In this document: positions 17,481 through 25,023 of the stretch, piece after piece | How the letters are laid out: every line of letters begins with the position of its first letter | Numbering within the stretch: position 1 is the first letter of the stretch | From: an uncultured Granulosicoccaceae bacterium | Lineage (GTDB): Bacteria > Pseudomonadota > Gammaproteobacteria > Granulosicoccales > Granulosicoccaceae | Assembly (NCBI GenBank): GCA_938035125.1 | Contig: CALHNS010000071.1 | Coordinates: 1-33,928 of the forward strand | Direction of reading: 5' to 3' | DNA: 33,928 nt | Notes under the pieces: model-generated | Told to the model about the DNA's origin: nothing | The model's input: only the letters and a program-made list of their open reading frames with translations | Database searches by the model: none | Made by a program: the position numbers and the translations under genes

Positions 17481-17747
17481 TTAGGTCGTTTGCCGTTGTA
17501 TCACCTCATTAATAAAATTAGACAAAGTTCCAACGGTTGCAAAGTGCTCAAAACCCATATCTTCATCATCTAATTCAATAGAGAATTCACCTTCCAGTTG
17601 AGTCAATAATTCAACGATATTTATTGAGTTTAGTTTCAAGTCATCGAACAGAGAAGAATCGTTAGACAATTCAGATTCCTGTAATTCAGGTGCAATGTCA
17701 TTGCAAATTAGGTAGGTAATTCGATTGGAGGTTGTGCTGGATGTCAT
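17481..17747 (-). CDS. Stand-alone acyl/peptidyl carrier protein
   Basis: This 88-residue acidic protein has the carrier-protein four-helix pattern. The phosphopantetheine attachment block reads DDLKLNSINIVELL with Ser41; the usual Asp before the serine is Asn here. Helix 3 has DDEDMGFEHFATVGTLSNFI, close to the usual pattern. AGGCAAAA precedes the ATG. It lies 18 bases after the adenylating ligase gene on the same strand, and such ligase/carrier pairs load one amino or aryl acid onto the carrier. The window's phosphopantetheinyl transferase should activate it. It is the likely donor or acceptor partner of the NRPS condensation domain. Confidence 0.9.
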   Translation of the reverse strand: MTSSTTSNRITYLICNDIAPELQESELSNDSSLFDDLKLNSINIVELLTQLEGEFSIELDDEDMGFEHFATVGTLSNFINEVIQRQTT

Positions 17748-17765
17748 GTTTTTTGCCTATTGTAT

Positions 17766-19361
17766 TTAATCGTTATCAGCAGCAATTTTTGCAAGCTGCG
17801 ATCGATCTATTTTTCCTGAATTATTCAGTGGTAAGTTAGATAAAGAAATTATTGTTTTAGGTACCATATATTGCGGTAAATGCTGTTTACAATGAAGCAG
17901 TATGTCAGCAATGAAATGTTTTTCACCTAGCGCTAAATTTTCTAGTTTATTTGAATTGTTATTTGAAGTAGAGCTGATTGTTGGAACCACATAACCGATG
18001 AGTTCATCGCCAACATTTTCTGTATGGGTTCTTTTAACTACGGCAGCTTGTTCTACGGATTTATGTGTTAACAAACAAGTCTCAATTTCACCCAGCTCTA
18101 CCCGGTACCCCCAAATTTTAACCATATTGTCAATTCGCCCGTGATAATGCCAAAGCCCGTCGGTTGACAAACTGGTTAGGTCACCGGTGGCATAGGCTTG
18201 AACATTTTGATCGACTGTGTCTTGTACCCAAATGTCAGAATTTGAGTCTGTTTGGGAGAGATAACCACTCATTACTGAGGGGCCGGATACACATAATTCT
18301 CCCTCTAACGCATTAGTTGAATCGCTGTTAGGTGATTCATTTTGGCGCAAAAATAAGTGCATTCCAGGTAATGCATGCCCTAACGGAATGTGAGGCTGAT
18401 CGAAGGATGCAGGTACATGGAAATAGGTACACACATTCGTTTCCGTCGGGCCGTAGAGATTGCTGTATTGAATATGAGCTGGAAGACGATCAGCCAGCTG
18501 TTGAAATTGTGGCACTGGGAATTCTTCACCGGCGAAAATAACAGATCGTAAATGGGAGAAATCTCGATCGGCTAATTTTCCTCTTTGCGACAACAGTATG
18601 AGAGTTGAGGGCACCGCGTAAATTCGCGTTATGGCATGTTTCACCAAAAATTTAGACAATCGAGCGGGAAAGATTTTCATATTTTCAGGAACAAGGTATA
18701 ACGTTGCACCAGAACCTAGGGTTGCGAATAGATCGAATGTGGTTAAATCAAACGTCAGGGGGGAAACTGAGGCTATTCGATCACTTTGAGTTAATTCGTA
18801 TTCTTGGATTGCCCACAAGGGGAAATGGGCGGCTGCTTGGTGCGACACACACACACCTTTTGGCACACCAGTAGAACCCGACGTATATAAAATGTATGCC
18901 AGTTGATCAGGTAGCGTAGGTAACGGAGCGGTTATTAATTCAGTAGGTATACTCAGTGCTTCATTCCATTCATCACCATGACAAGCTAAATGTTGAGTAA
19001 ATTCCTTGTGCTCGAATGCGGCGTATTCCTCTTGGGTAAGATGCGTTATGCACAAAGAGAATGTATTGCTTGAAAATATTTTTTGAAGCCTAGATTGAGT
19101 CCAATTTTCGCCCAATGGGGCATAGGTGTTTCCAGATTTTAATATTCCGAAAATCGCAATGACCGCTTCAATGGATTTGGGCATTAACAACGCGATGTGT
19201 TGACTATTGCCTGGAACATTTTGGTTTATCCAAAGCGCTAACGAGGTCGATTTTTGCTCTAATTCTGAATACGTCAGGGTTCCTTCAGCGCTCCATACAG
19301 CACATTGATCTGGCAGCGCTGACGCGGCTTTGGACATCGCATCTTGGATTGTGAGAACCAT
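17766..19361 (-). CDS. Stand-alone amino-acid adenylating ligase
   Basis: This 531-residue ANL-superfamily enzyme has YTSGSTGVPKG (159-169), SPLTFDLTTFDLF (200-212), LYGPTETNVC (302-311), ATGDL, GRIDNMVKIWGYRVELGEIE and the catalytic-Lys block NNSGKIDRS near the end. By eye the pocket residues are D205, L206, F209, A249, I275, A277, L302, V310, C311. The NLYGPTETNVC form is typical of free-standing ligases that load amino acids onto separate carriers (PltF/PigI type). The pocket only partly matches their proline code, so the substrate is open. It should form an aminoacyl-AMP and pass it to the ACP encoded 18 bases downstream. GAAG precedes the ATG. Confidence 0.9.
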   Translation of the reverse strand: MVLTIQDAMSKAASALPDQCAVWSAEGTLTYSELEQKSTSLALWINQNVPGNSQHIALLMPKSIEAVIAIFGILKSGNTYAPLGENWTQSRLQKIFSSNTFSLCITHLTQEEYAAFEHKEFTQHLACHGDEWNEALSIPTELITAPLPTLPDQLAYILYTSGSTGVPKGVCVSHQAAAHFPLWAIQEYELTQSDRIASVSPLTFDLTTFDLFATLGSGATLYLVPENMKIFPARLSKFLVKHAITRIYAVPSTLILLSQRGKLADRDFSHLRSVIFAGEEFPVPQFQQLADRLPAHIQYSNLYGPTETNVCTYFHVPASFDQPHIPLGHALPGMHLFLRQNESPNSDSTNALEGELCVSGPSVMSGYLSQTDSNSDIWVQDTVDQNVQAYATGDLTSLSTDGLWHYHGRIDNMVKIWGYRVELGEIETCLLTHKSVEQAAVVKRTHTENVGDELIGYVVPTISSTSNNNSNKLENLALGEKHFIADILLHCKQHLPQYMVPKTIISLSNLPLNNSGKIDRSQLAKIAADND

Positions 19362-19418
19362 TCGATTTTTCTTCAGGCAGGGGTAAAACCTATAACTTCA
19401 TTTAGTGCTTTGTGTAGG

Positions 19419-19445
19419 CATTTCGTTCACTTAGATAACGAAATG
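19419..19445. promoter_or_regulatory. Perfect 9-bp inverted repeat upstream of the ligase gene
   Basis: CATTTCGTT (19419-19427) and AACGAAATG (19437-19445) form a perfect repeat around 9 bases. It lies 58-84 bases before the ligase start and after the end of the kinase gene. No T-run follows on the minus strand, so an operator fits better than a terminator. No regulator is identified. Confidence 0.4.
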
Positions 19446-19514
19446 GATACCCTAAATACCAGCAATTAATATAACCAAACACGTGTGGGAGAGAGCGATA
19501 ATATGGTGTATCAA

Positions 19515-20624
19515 TCAACGTTCAAATTCTTGAGCGATTCTGTCTATGGTTTCTTTGGCAAGATAACAGCCTACACGTTCTTCTACATGTTGAATAAGCT
19601 CAATGTCTGAATTTTCTGCCGACCAGTCTTCGGTGTTTTCAGTAATTAGCTTATTTGTTTTTGAGCTTTTTTTACTTTGTACCGTCCACTTGGCACACCA
19701 TGTCAGAGACCAAAGCCACATCAAACGTCGCATGGGTAACAAATGCGGAGCTAGTGCCGTTGCTAAATTGGCTGGCATTGCATCAGCCCATGTTCGATAG
19801 AACGAATCTATGTCTGGTTGTGTTAATGCGCAATAACTGTCTCTATCCCAGGTTGTGGATGTGTACAAAGTAGCGTGAGCCAAATCGAAACCTGCGCCGC
19901 CGTATCGCGCCTTTTCTAAGTCAACCAGATGCGCTTTACCCTTGGCATCAATAAGAAAATTACCTGGGTGAGCATCAAACGAAATCAGTGACACAGGAGA
20001 ATCTTCTGATTGGTTTATCTCTTTTTCAGATAGCTTTAGCTGTTGTTTGATGGCCTGTTTGCTTGCGGGGCTGCAATTCGACGATTCTAAATATTCACTT
20101 TGAGACTGCACTTCGGCCAAAGTGGCTCGCAGTGGTTGGGATTGATTGATTAGTGGTTGTCGTTTGGCTTCGGAAGGTAGCGCTAGGCTATGAATCGATG
20201 CCAATGCTTGCGCTACCTGGGAAATTTCATTGGATGGTGATAGAGGGCGGCCATCGATAAACTCTACCACTAAGCAACCCATTGGCAGAAATTCAGTTGG
20301 CGTCACCATTCCATAGTAAGCAGGCGTATGACCGCTGCTGTGCAGGCGTTGGAAACAGTGCGCTTGATAGTTAAGGTTGTCGATCGCGTTTAGGCGCATT
20401 TGGCTTTGCTTAGGAATTCTTAATAAATAATTTGATTTCCCAATACGAATATGATCATGTGCCAAACCGCTGGATTTTAGATGGTTTAAATCATCAATAT
20501 CCATTTCAGAAAAAACGTATTGCAATTCTTCTGTCGTAGCAACCGGGCACGTCTTTTCCCTTTGAAAACTGGTCTTCAATGTGCTGAGTAGGTTTTGTTT
20601 TACCTGTGGGTCATCGTATTTCAT
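19515..20624 (-). CDS. APH/choline-kinase-like phosphotransferase
   Basis: This 369-residue protein has a protein-kinase-like fold of the aminoglycoside phosphotransferase group. Visible parts are LVVEFIDGRPLSP (118-130, hinge), a catalytic loop SFDAHPGNFL (215-224) and LVDLEKARYGGAGFDLAH, the equivalent of the DFG region (Asp235). The usual HGD of the loop reads SFD, but the catalytic Asp217 and metal-binding Asn222 are kept, so activity is likely. It should phosphorylate a small sugar, amino-alcohol or nucleoside hydroxyl. Its start overlaps the stop of the DUF2064 gene in an ATGA arrangement, so the two are translationally coupled. The partner suggests a sugar or sugar-nucleotide substrate. 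Confidence 0.82.
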   Translation of the reverse strand: MKYDDPQVKQNLLSTLKTSFQREKTCPVATTEELQYVFSEMDIDDLNHLKSSGLAHDHIRIGKSNYLLRIPKQSQMRLNAIDNLNYQAHCFQRLHSSGHTPAYYGMVTPTEFLPMGCLVVEFIDGRPLSPSNEISQVAQALASIHSLALPSEAKRQPLINQSQPLRATLAEVQSQSEYLESSNCSPASKQAIKQQLKLSEKEINQSEDSPVSLISFDAHPGNFLIDAKGKAHLVDLEKARYGGAGFDLAHATLYTSTTWDRDSYCALTQPDIDSFYRTWADAMPANLATALAPHLLPMRRLMWLWSLTWCAKWTVQSKKSSKTNKLITENTEDWSAENSDIELIQHVEERVGCYLAKETIDRIAQEFER

Positions 20625-21205
20625 TGTTGTTGATAATAACTGACTGCGTCATCAACGTCTGTTAGCGTATCTATTTGTGCTACTGTTAAATGTTCTGGAA
20701 TACTTAGTAATGTATCGGTTAATGCGTATTGACTTGACCATCGAACATTGCGCATAAATTCTTCTGGCAGGGTTAAGTTCTTGCGACAACCTACAGACCA
20801 AAAGCCACCATCGGTTGCAGGACCAAACACTAAATCATAACTTTCTAACGCGTTGAATGCTCGTTCCAGATGATCAGGATTTAATTCTGGGATATCGCTG
20901 CCAATTATGAGCGTGTGTTGTTGGTTATTCTGGGATAACACATGGAGCATGCGTTGCCCGATGTCGCCTTGTGTTTGTGTAATGACCTGATGTGCATCAA
21001 AAAGTGAATGATCGCAATCGTTTGCTGAAGCCACGGCCACAACAAGTTCCCAAGGTCCATTAGAGCAATTGAGAAGGAGTTGGCTCAGACAGGTTTGATA
21101 AAAGTTGTGCGCGGCGGCGGCGCCAATTTCGCGGGCAAGCCGAGTTTTGCCATAACCTAGGCGCGGGGCTCTAGCAAAAACAACTAATTGTCGATTTTTA
21201 TGCAT
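20621..21205 (-). CDS. DUF2064 / TIGR04282-type nucleotidyl- or glycosyltransferase-like protein
   Basis: This is 194 residues. The start VVFARAPRLGYGKTRLAREI is the signature of the DUF2064 family, a GT-A fold. Later blocks are GDIGQRM, LIIGSDIPELNPDHLERA and YDLVFGPATDGGFWSVGC, holding the metal and nucleotide-sugar positions. Homologues occur in arsenosugar and related pathways as glycosyl or nucleotidyl transferases. The gene overlaps the kinase gene by four bases, suggesting phosphorylation followed by nucleotidyl or glycosyl transfer on one substrate. No strong ribosome site precedes the ATG at 21205. Confidence 0.87.
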   Translation of the reverse strand: MHKNRQLVVFARAPRLGYGKTRLAREIGAAAAHNFYQTCLSQLLLNCSNGPWELVVAVASANDCDHSLFDAHQVITQTQGDIGQRMLHVLSQNNQQHTLIIGSDIPELNPDHLERAFNALESYDLVFGPATDGGFWSVGCRKNLTLPEEFMRNVRWSSQYALTDTLLSIPEHLTVAQIDTLTDVDDAVSYYQQQ

Positions 21206-21361
21206 GTGTCAGTGAAGTATGCATCAGGTGCCTGCCTCGGCGTTCAGTGGGTTCAAGCGCTACAGATGTTATCTGAAGCACAAAAACAGGGGAACCCCAT
21301 GAAAATGGAGCGGTCACAGTGCTTAGAACAAACAATTAATTCCTTGTATAGCTTATGACTG

Positions 21362-21376
21362 CGGCTGGTTCAGCCG
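21362..21376 (+). promoter_or_regulatory. Small hairpin in the 5' leader of the secreted-protein gene
   Basis: CGGCTG (21362-21367) pairs with CAGCCG (21371-21376) around GTT, about 40 bases before the start at 21415. It lies in the 209-base divergent region shared with the DUF2064 gene. Function is unknown, and chance is possible. Confidence 0.25.
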
Positions 21377-21414
21377 AAAGCTAATGTAAAGGCCACATTG
21401 ATCTGGATATCATT

Positions 21415-21804
21415 ATGAGAAATACCATACTTGCCGTTGCCGTAACCTCACTGATCACTTTCAGCGGAACCAGCCTTGCCTCAGGCGGAGGCGGTTTTGA
21501 TACCAGTGGATTCTCTTCGCAACGGATAGATCAGCAGTACGAGTTAGGCAAAACCTACTTTCGTGCACGACAGTCTGATGGGACTCAGCTAGAATATTGC
21601 GTGAAAAATGGCTCTGAGTTGAAAAAACTATCTCGTCGCTCCGTACGAAGCTTCAAACGCGGGCCGGCCTCAGCATTCGTTGATAGCTTATATAATTGCG
21701 CCAACCCGGACGCGAAAATTGCAGATTTAGTCGCAGACGATCAAGGTGATGCGATTCTTTACTATTTGAATAAGCGTTTCAAACTGCGTTTAAGTAACGG
21801 TTAA
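21415..21804 (+). CDS. Small secreted protein of unknown function
   Basis: This 129-residue protein has a clear signal peptide (NTILAVAVTSLITFSGTSLAS, cleavage near 22-23). The mature part starts GGGGFDTSGFSSQ and is basic. It carries YELGKTYFRARQSDG, two cysteines (Cys62, Cys95) that could form a disulfide, and ILYYLNKRFKLRL at the end. The general look recalls small periplasmic proteins related to c-type cytochromes, but no CxxCH is present and I cannot name a family. It is flanked by divergent DUF2064 and convergent GT-C genes, so it is probably transcribed alone. A run of short tandem repeats follows its stop. Confidence 0.75.
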   Translation: MRNTILAVAVTSLITFSGTSLASGGGGFDTSGFSSQRIDQQYELGKTYFRARQSDGTQLEYCVKNGSELKKLSRRSVRSFKRGPASAFVDSLYNCANPDAKIADLVADDQGDAILYYLNKRFKLRLSNG

Positions 21805-21812
21805 ATCACCCC

Positions 21813-21889
21813 AGTGAGATGATCATAGTGAGATGATCATAGTGATATGTACTTACGAGTGAGATGAACTTAGAGTGCGATAAACTTAG
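21813..21889. repeat. Degenerate 14-17 base tandem repeats between convergent genes
   Basis: Five units each start with AGTG. Two are identical AGTGAGATGATCAT (21813-21826 and 21827-21840). Then come a 17-base variant (21841-21857), AGTGAGATGAACTTAG (21858-21873) and AGTGCGATAAACTTAG (21874-21889). The last unit overlaps the stop codon of the minus-strand gene at 21886-21888. Units are adjacent with no spacers, so this is not a CRISPR. Confidence 0.75.
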
Positions 21890-23259
21890 GTTGAGTGGTG
21901 AAGCGTTGGTTTTTTGCAAGCCAACGCTTTCCACAAACTCTGCCCAGCGATTGACACAATCAGAATAATCATCACTTCCACGAGAACTACCGATTCAGCA
22001 CTTTGAAAGAAGTCGGAAGTGTTAACCGGGGCTTTTAACGATTGCCAATACGAAAGCAGTACCGCGAAACTGCTTGACCAAGCCCACCAACTGGGGAAGA
22101 GCACAGCAAATGGCATCACCCAAAGCACATACCAAGGGTTCAGAACGGGCAAACAAAGTAAGAAAACCCCGAAAAGCCAGTCACCTCGGAAAATCTGACT
22201 AGCGTCCTTTGCAACCCATGTTCGATAGCCGATGCTGGCCAGTATCGATAAGGTGAATAACCCTAATAACACAAGCTTTATTTGGGTAAAGCCAATGACT
22301 TTCAACAATAATAAATAGAGCGGCGCATTGAACAGCCAACTATCGGCCATGGCCGTTAACCCTTCGGGTACCCAGATAGTTAGCGTACCGAACGAGGCGG
22401 TGATGGACGCAAGGCCAGCCACAAACCCCAAACCGACGATAAACCATGGTTTGATGGGCAATAGTTTGGCAAGAAGATAAGGTAATGCAAGAACGGCAAA
22501 CACCTTCGTGCCCACAGCGACTGCCATCATCACCCCTGCAATAAAGCGTTTACCGGCAATAGCTGCCCATATTGCGAGCATAACCCCCAAAATAGCGAAC
22601 ACATCGGGGTGAGCGGTGAGGGAGGTCTCTTTCAGTATCAAAGGTGACCAAGCATAAAGCAGTAACGCATTACTGGCACCGAGCTTGATAAGAATAAGCA
22701 TAATTAGCACGTCCGCAATGCTTGACATAAGCTGCAACGGCCACACTTCAGCCGGTGCTATCAGGTAGCCAATGGCAAACAGCCATTCGTTTACTGGGCC
22801 GTACACCGTGGCAATTTCGGGGTAATTGATTAACGATAGGATGGGTTCGAAAATTTCTGGCACATCGCGATCAAAAAATTCTGCCGGTGCTAAAGAATAA
22901 GGATCACCGGTTTCAACGGTTTGATAGCCATCCCACAGATAGCGGTAGTAATCGTCTTCGAACAATGGCGTCCCACCAAGTGACACTAGCCGAAGTAGGC
23001 AGGCGGATAACACAATCCATAACAGCGGCATACGCAGCTGTTTGTAATGAAAGAACCAAAGGCAGGCTGCTGTGGCTAACACCATGACTAGAGACAAGGC
23101 GAAAAATTGCACTAAAGCGTGGCTAGTAGGGGTGTTAGAAATTGCACAAATGGCAACCCAAGCGGCGGCCACCACAAAGAAAGCGCTAAGGAATCCTATG
23201 GTGGATGCTTTTAGTGAAGTGTTAACGATTTTTTCTATCTCAACCTGAACCAACGTCAT
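21886..23259 (-). CDS. GT-C polytopic glycosyltransferase (GT87/mannosyltransferase-like)
   Basis: This 457-residue protein has about eleven hydrophobic membrane segments. After the second or third segment comes the acidic loop FEDDYYRYLWDGYQ (100-113) and then YPEIATVYGPVNEWLF. This is the pattern of GT-C enzymes of the GT87/MptB-like kind, which use polyprenyl-phosphate sugars on the outer side of the inner membrane. The first Asp pair is the likely catalytic or metal site. The gene is divergent from a GT2 of the polyprenyl-phosphate-sugar synthase type with almost no gap, so the GT2 may make its donor. No ribosome site is clear at the ATG. The acceptor is unknown. Confidence 0.8.
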   Translation of the reverse strand: MTLVQVEIEKIVNTSLKASTIGFLSAFFVVAAAWVAICAISNTPTSHALVQFFALSLVMVLATAACLWFFHYKQLRMPLLWIVLSACLLRLVSLGGTPLFEDDYYRYLWDGYQTVETGDPYSLAPAEFFDRDVPEIFEPILSLINYPEIATVYGPVNEWLFAIGYLIAPAEVWPLQLMSSIADVLIMLILIKLGASNALLLYAWSPLILKETSLTAHPDVFAILGVMLAIWAAIAGKRFIAGVMMAVAVGTKVFAVLALPYLLAKLLPIKPWFIVGLGFVAGLASITASFGTLTIWVPEGLTAMADSWLFNAPLYLLLLKVIGFTQIKLVLLGLFTLSILASIGYRTWVAKDASQIFRGDWLFGVFLLCLPVLNPWYVLWVMPFAVLFPSWWAWSSSFAVLLSYWQSLKAPVNTSDFFQSAESVVLVEVMIILIVSIAGQSLWKALACKKPTLHHST

Positions 23260-23278
23260 AATATTGGATCACAAGTTC

Positions 23279-24055
23279 ATGTATTGCAATCGTCATGTTA
23301 GCGTCATCATACCTGCCCTAAATGAGGAGCAGGCTATCGGTCATGTGGTCTCAGAACTGAAGGCTCTGCGTCTGAGTAACGCCAGTGACACTGCATTAAT
23401 TGATACCGTCATAGTGTGTGACAACGGTTCTACCGACAGAACAGCTCAGGCTGCACGCGATTCAGGGGCGCACGTTGTCAAGGAATTAACACCTGGCTAT
23501 GGGGCGGCTTGCTACAAAGCGTTGTGTACCCCAATTGAGAAAGATTTAATTGTGTTCGTTGATGGTGATTATTCGGTAGTCACAGATGAGGTGCCTAGTC
23601 TTCTTCAACCCCTGATTGATGGTGAAGATTTGGTCATCGGATCACGCACGTTAGGTCACTGTGAACGCGGTGCGTTGACGTACCCACAGCGATTCGGTAA
23701 TCGCTTGGCAGCGCTCCTTATATTCATTTTATGGCGCAAACCGGTGAGCGATCTAGGGCCGTTTCGGGCTATCACGAACGCGGCATTAACCGACATTGAT
23801 ATGCAAGATCGAGCGTTTGGCTGGACAGTGGAAATGCAAGTAAGAGCCATTCAATTAGGGCAGCGTGTGGTTGAAGTGCCCGTTACCACTAAACAACGTA
23901 TTGGTCAGTCAAAAATCTCAGGCACTTTGCGAGGTGTCATTGGCGCAGGCAAAGGCATCTTAGGAATGATTGGTAAATTGTATCTTCAGCAAATAATCTT
24001 TGATCGTTCCAGATTTAAACGCAGTAATCGCGTTCCCAATCGTCCGTCAGCGTAA
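23279..24055 (+). CDS. GT2 glycosyltransferase, polyprenyl-phosphate sugar synthase type
   Basis: This is 258 residues from ATG 23279, which has GGAT about nine bases ahead; a TTG at 23264 would add five residues. The GT-A fold shows VSVIIPALNEE (7-17), VIVCDNGSTDRT, TPGYGAACYKAL, the metal site FVDGDYS (DGD at 95-97) and the late block GWTVEMQVRAIQLG with RIGQSKISGT. This pattern matches dolichol-phosphate-mannose-synthase-like enzymes that transfer a sugar to a lipid phosphate at the inner membrane. No C-terminal membrane segments are present. It lies beside a GT-C enzyme that could use the product. Confidence 0.88.
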   Translation: MYCNRHVSVIIPALNEEQAIGHVVSELKALRLSNASDTALIDTVIVCDNGSTDRTAQAARDSGAHVVKELTPGYGAACYKALCTPIEKDLIVFVDGDYSVVTDEVPSLLQPLIDGEDLVIGSRTLGHCERGALTYPQRFGNRLAALLIFILWRKPVSDLGPFRAITNAALTDIDMQDRAFGWTVEMQVRAIQLGQRVVEVPVTTKQRIGQSKISGTLRGVIGAGKGILGMIGKLYLQQIIFDRSRFKRSNRVPNRPSA

Positions 24056-24108
24056 ACCGAAAACTAGCATTACAAAGCGTGCATGTCGAAAGCTATTAAC
24101 CTGAAATT

Positions 24109-24978
24109 ATGAATAAAAAAGGCATTCTAGGAAGTATTCTCATCGTCTTAGTGGTAGTGGCCGCTGCTGCTGCGTATTTCTGGCAAGCCAGCCGCAACCA
24201 AGCTGAACTTATTGATGCTCAATGGGCTATTGCCGATGAAGAGAGCACGGTGGTAGTTGATCATGAGCCGTGGCAGCTTTTACTTGACGATTATTTAGTA
24301 ACCGATGAAGAGCCAGGCGTTCATCTGTTTGACTATGGCGGTTTAATTGACGATGGACGTGAACCGTTAGATGACTATGTAAATTCTTTATTAGCAATTG
24401 ACCCTACGGGTCTAAACTCATCTGAGCAAAAAGCGTATTGGTTGAATCTTTATAACGCGGTTACTGTGCGATTGATTGTGGACAATTATCCAGTGGCGTC
24501 AATAACCACGTTAGGTTCAGGTGGTGTCACAACATTTGGGCCGTGGGATGACAAACTTATCACTGTTAATGAAACCTCGTTAAGTCTCAACGATGTTGAG
24601 CACGGCATTATTCGGCCCCTATATAACGATTATCGAATCCATTTTGCGGTGAATTGCGCCAGCATAGGCTGCCCTGATTTGATCGATACAGCGTTTCAGG
24701 GCGAGGGGTTGGATCAGCAACTCGATGATGCCACTGCAGCGTTCTTGAGTCATCCTCGGGCGGTGCGATTCGATGGCGATCAGTTGCATCTATCGACGTT
24801 ATTTGACTGGTACGCCGTCGATTTTGGCAATGATTTGAAATCTGTGCTGAGTACGCTTGGCAAACACTCCAATAAAGAACAGCAAACCTTATTAGAAAAC
24901 TACCATGGCAAGCCTAAATATGACTACGACTGGTCCTTGAATGGATACTGCAGTGTCGACAATGCCTGCGGCGGTTGA
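24109..24978 (+). CDS. DUF547 domain protein with N-terminal membrane anchor
   Basis: This is 289 residues. Residues 5-24 are a hydrophobic anchor or uncleaved signal. The DUF547 domain follows: LNSSEQKAYWLNLYNAVTVR (102-121), TFGPWDDKLI, LNDVEHGIIRP and HFAVNCASIGCPDL (178-191) with Cys183 and Cys188. The function of DUF547 is not established; a papain-like or transglutaminase-like fold has been suggested. It follows the GT2 gene by 53 bases on the same strand, so they may be co-transcribed. The protein ends with a short Cys-containing tail (NGYCSVDNACGG). Confidence 0.88.
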   Translation: MNKKGILGSILIVLVVVAAAAAYFWQASRNQAELIDAQWAIADEESTVVVDHEPWQLLLDDYLVTDEEPGVHLFDYGGLIDDGREPLDDYVNSLLAIDPTGLNSSEQKAYWLNLYNAVTVRLIVDNYPVASITTLGSGGVTTFGPWDDKLITVNETSLSLNDVEHGIIRPLYNDYRIHFAVNCASIGCPDLIDTAFQGEGLDQQLDDATAAFLSHPRAVRFDGDQLHLSTLFDWYAVDFGNDLKSVLSTLGKHSNKEQQTLLENYHGKPKYDYDWSLNGYCSVDNACGG

Positions 24979-25023
24979 ACCCGCTTAAACACACAGGATC
25001 GGTGAATCGGTTCTGTAAAACTT

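Noticed and set aside
11178-19361. Pyrrole-2-carboxylate pathway of the pyoluteorin/prodigiosin type
   Set aside because: The ligase pocket and the flavoprotein do not match PltF and PltE closely enough, and the genes are on opposite strands.
8438-21205. Full exosortase A / PEP-CTERM locus
   Set aside because: The hydrolase pair and ligase/ACP recall it, but no exosortase, no PEP-CTERM tail and no PLP decarboxylase are in the window.
21813-21889. CRISPR-like array
   Set aside because: Units are adjacent without unique spacers, too short, and no cas gene is near.
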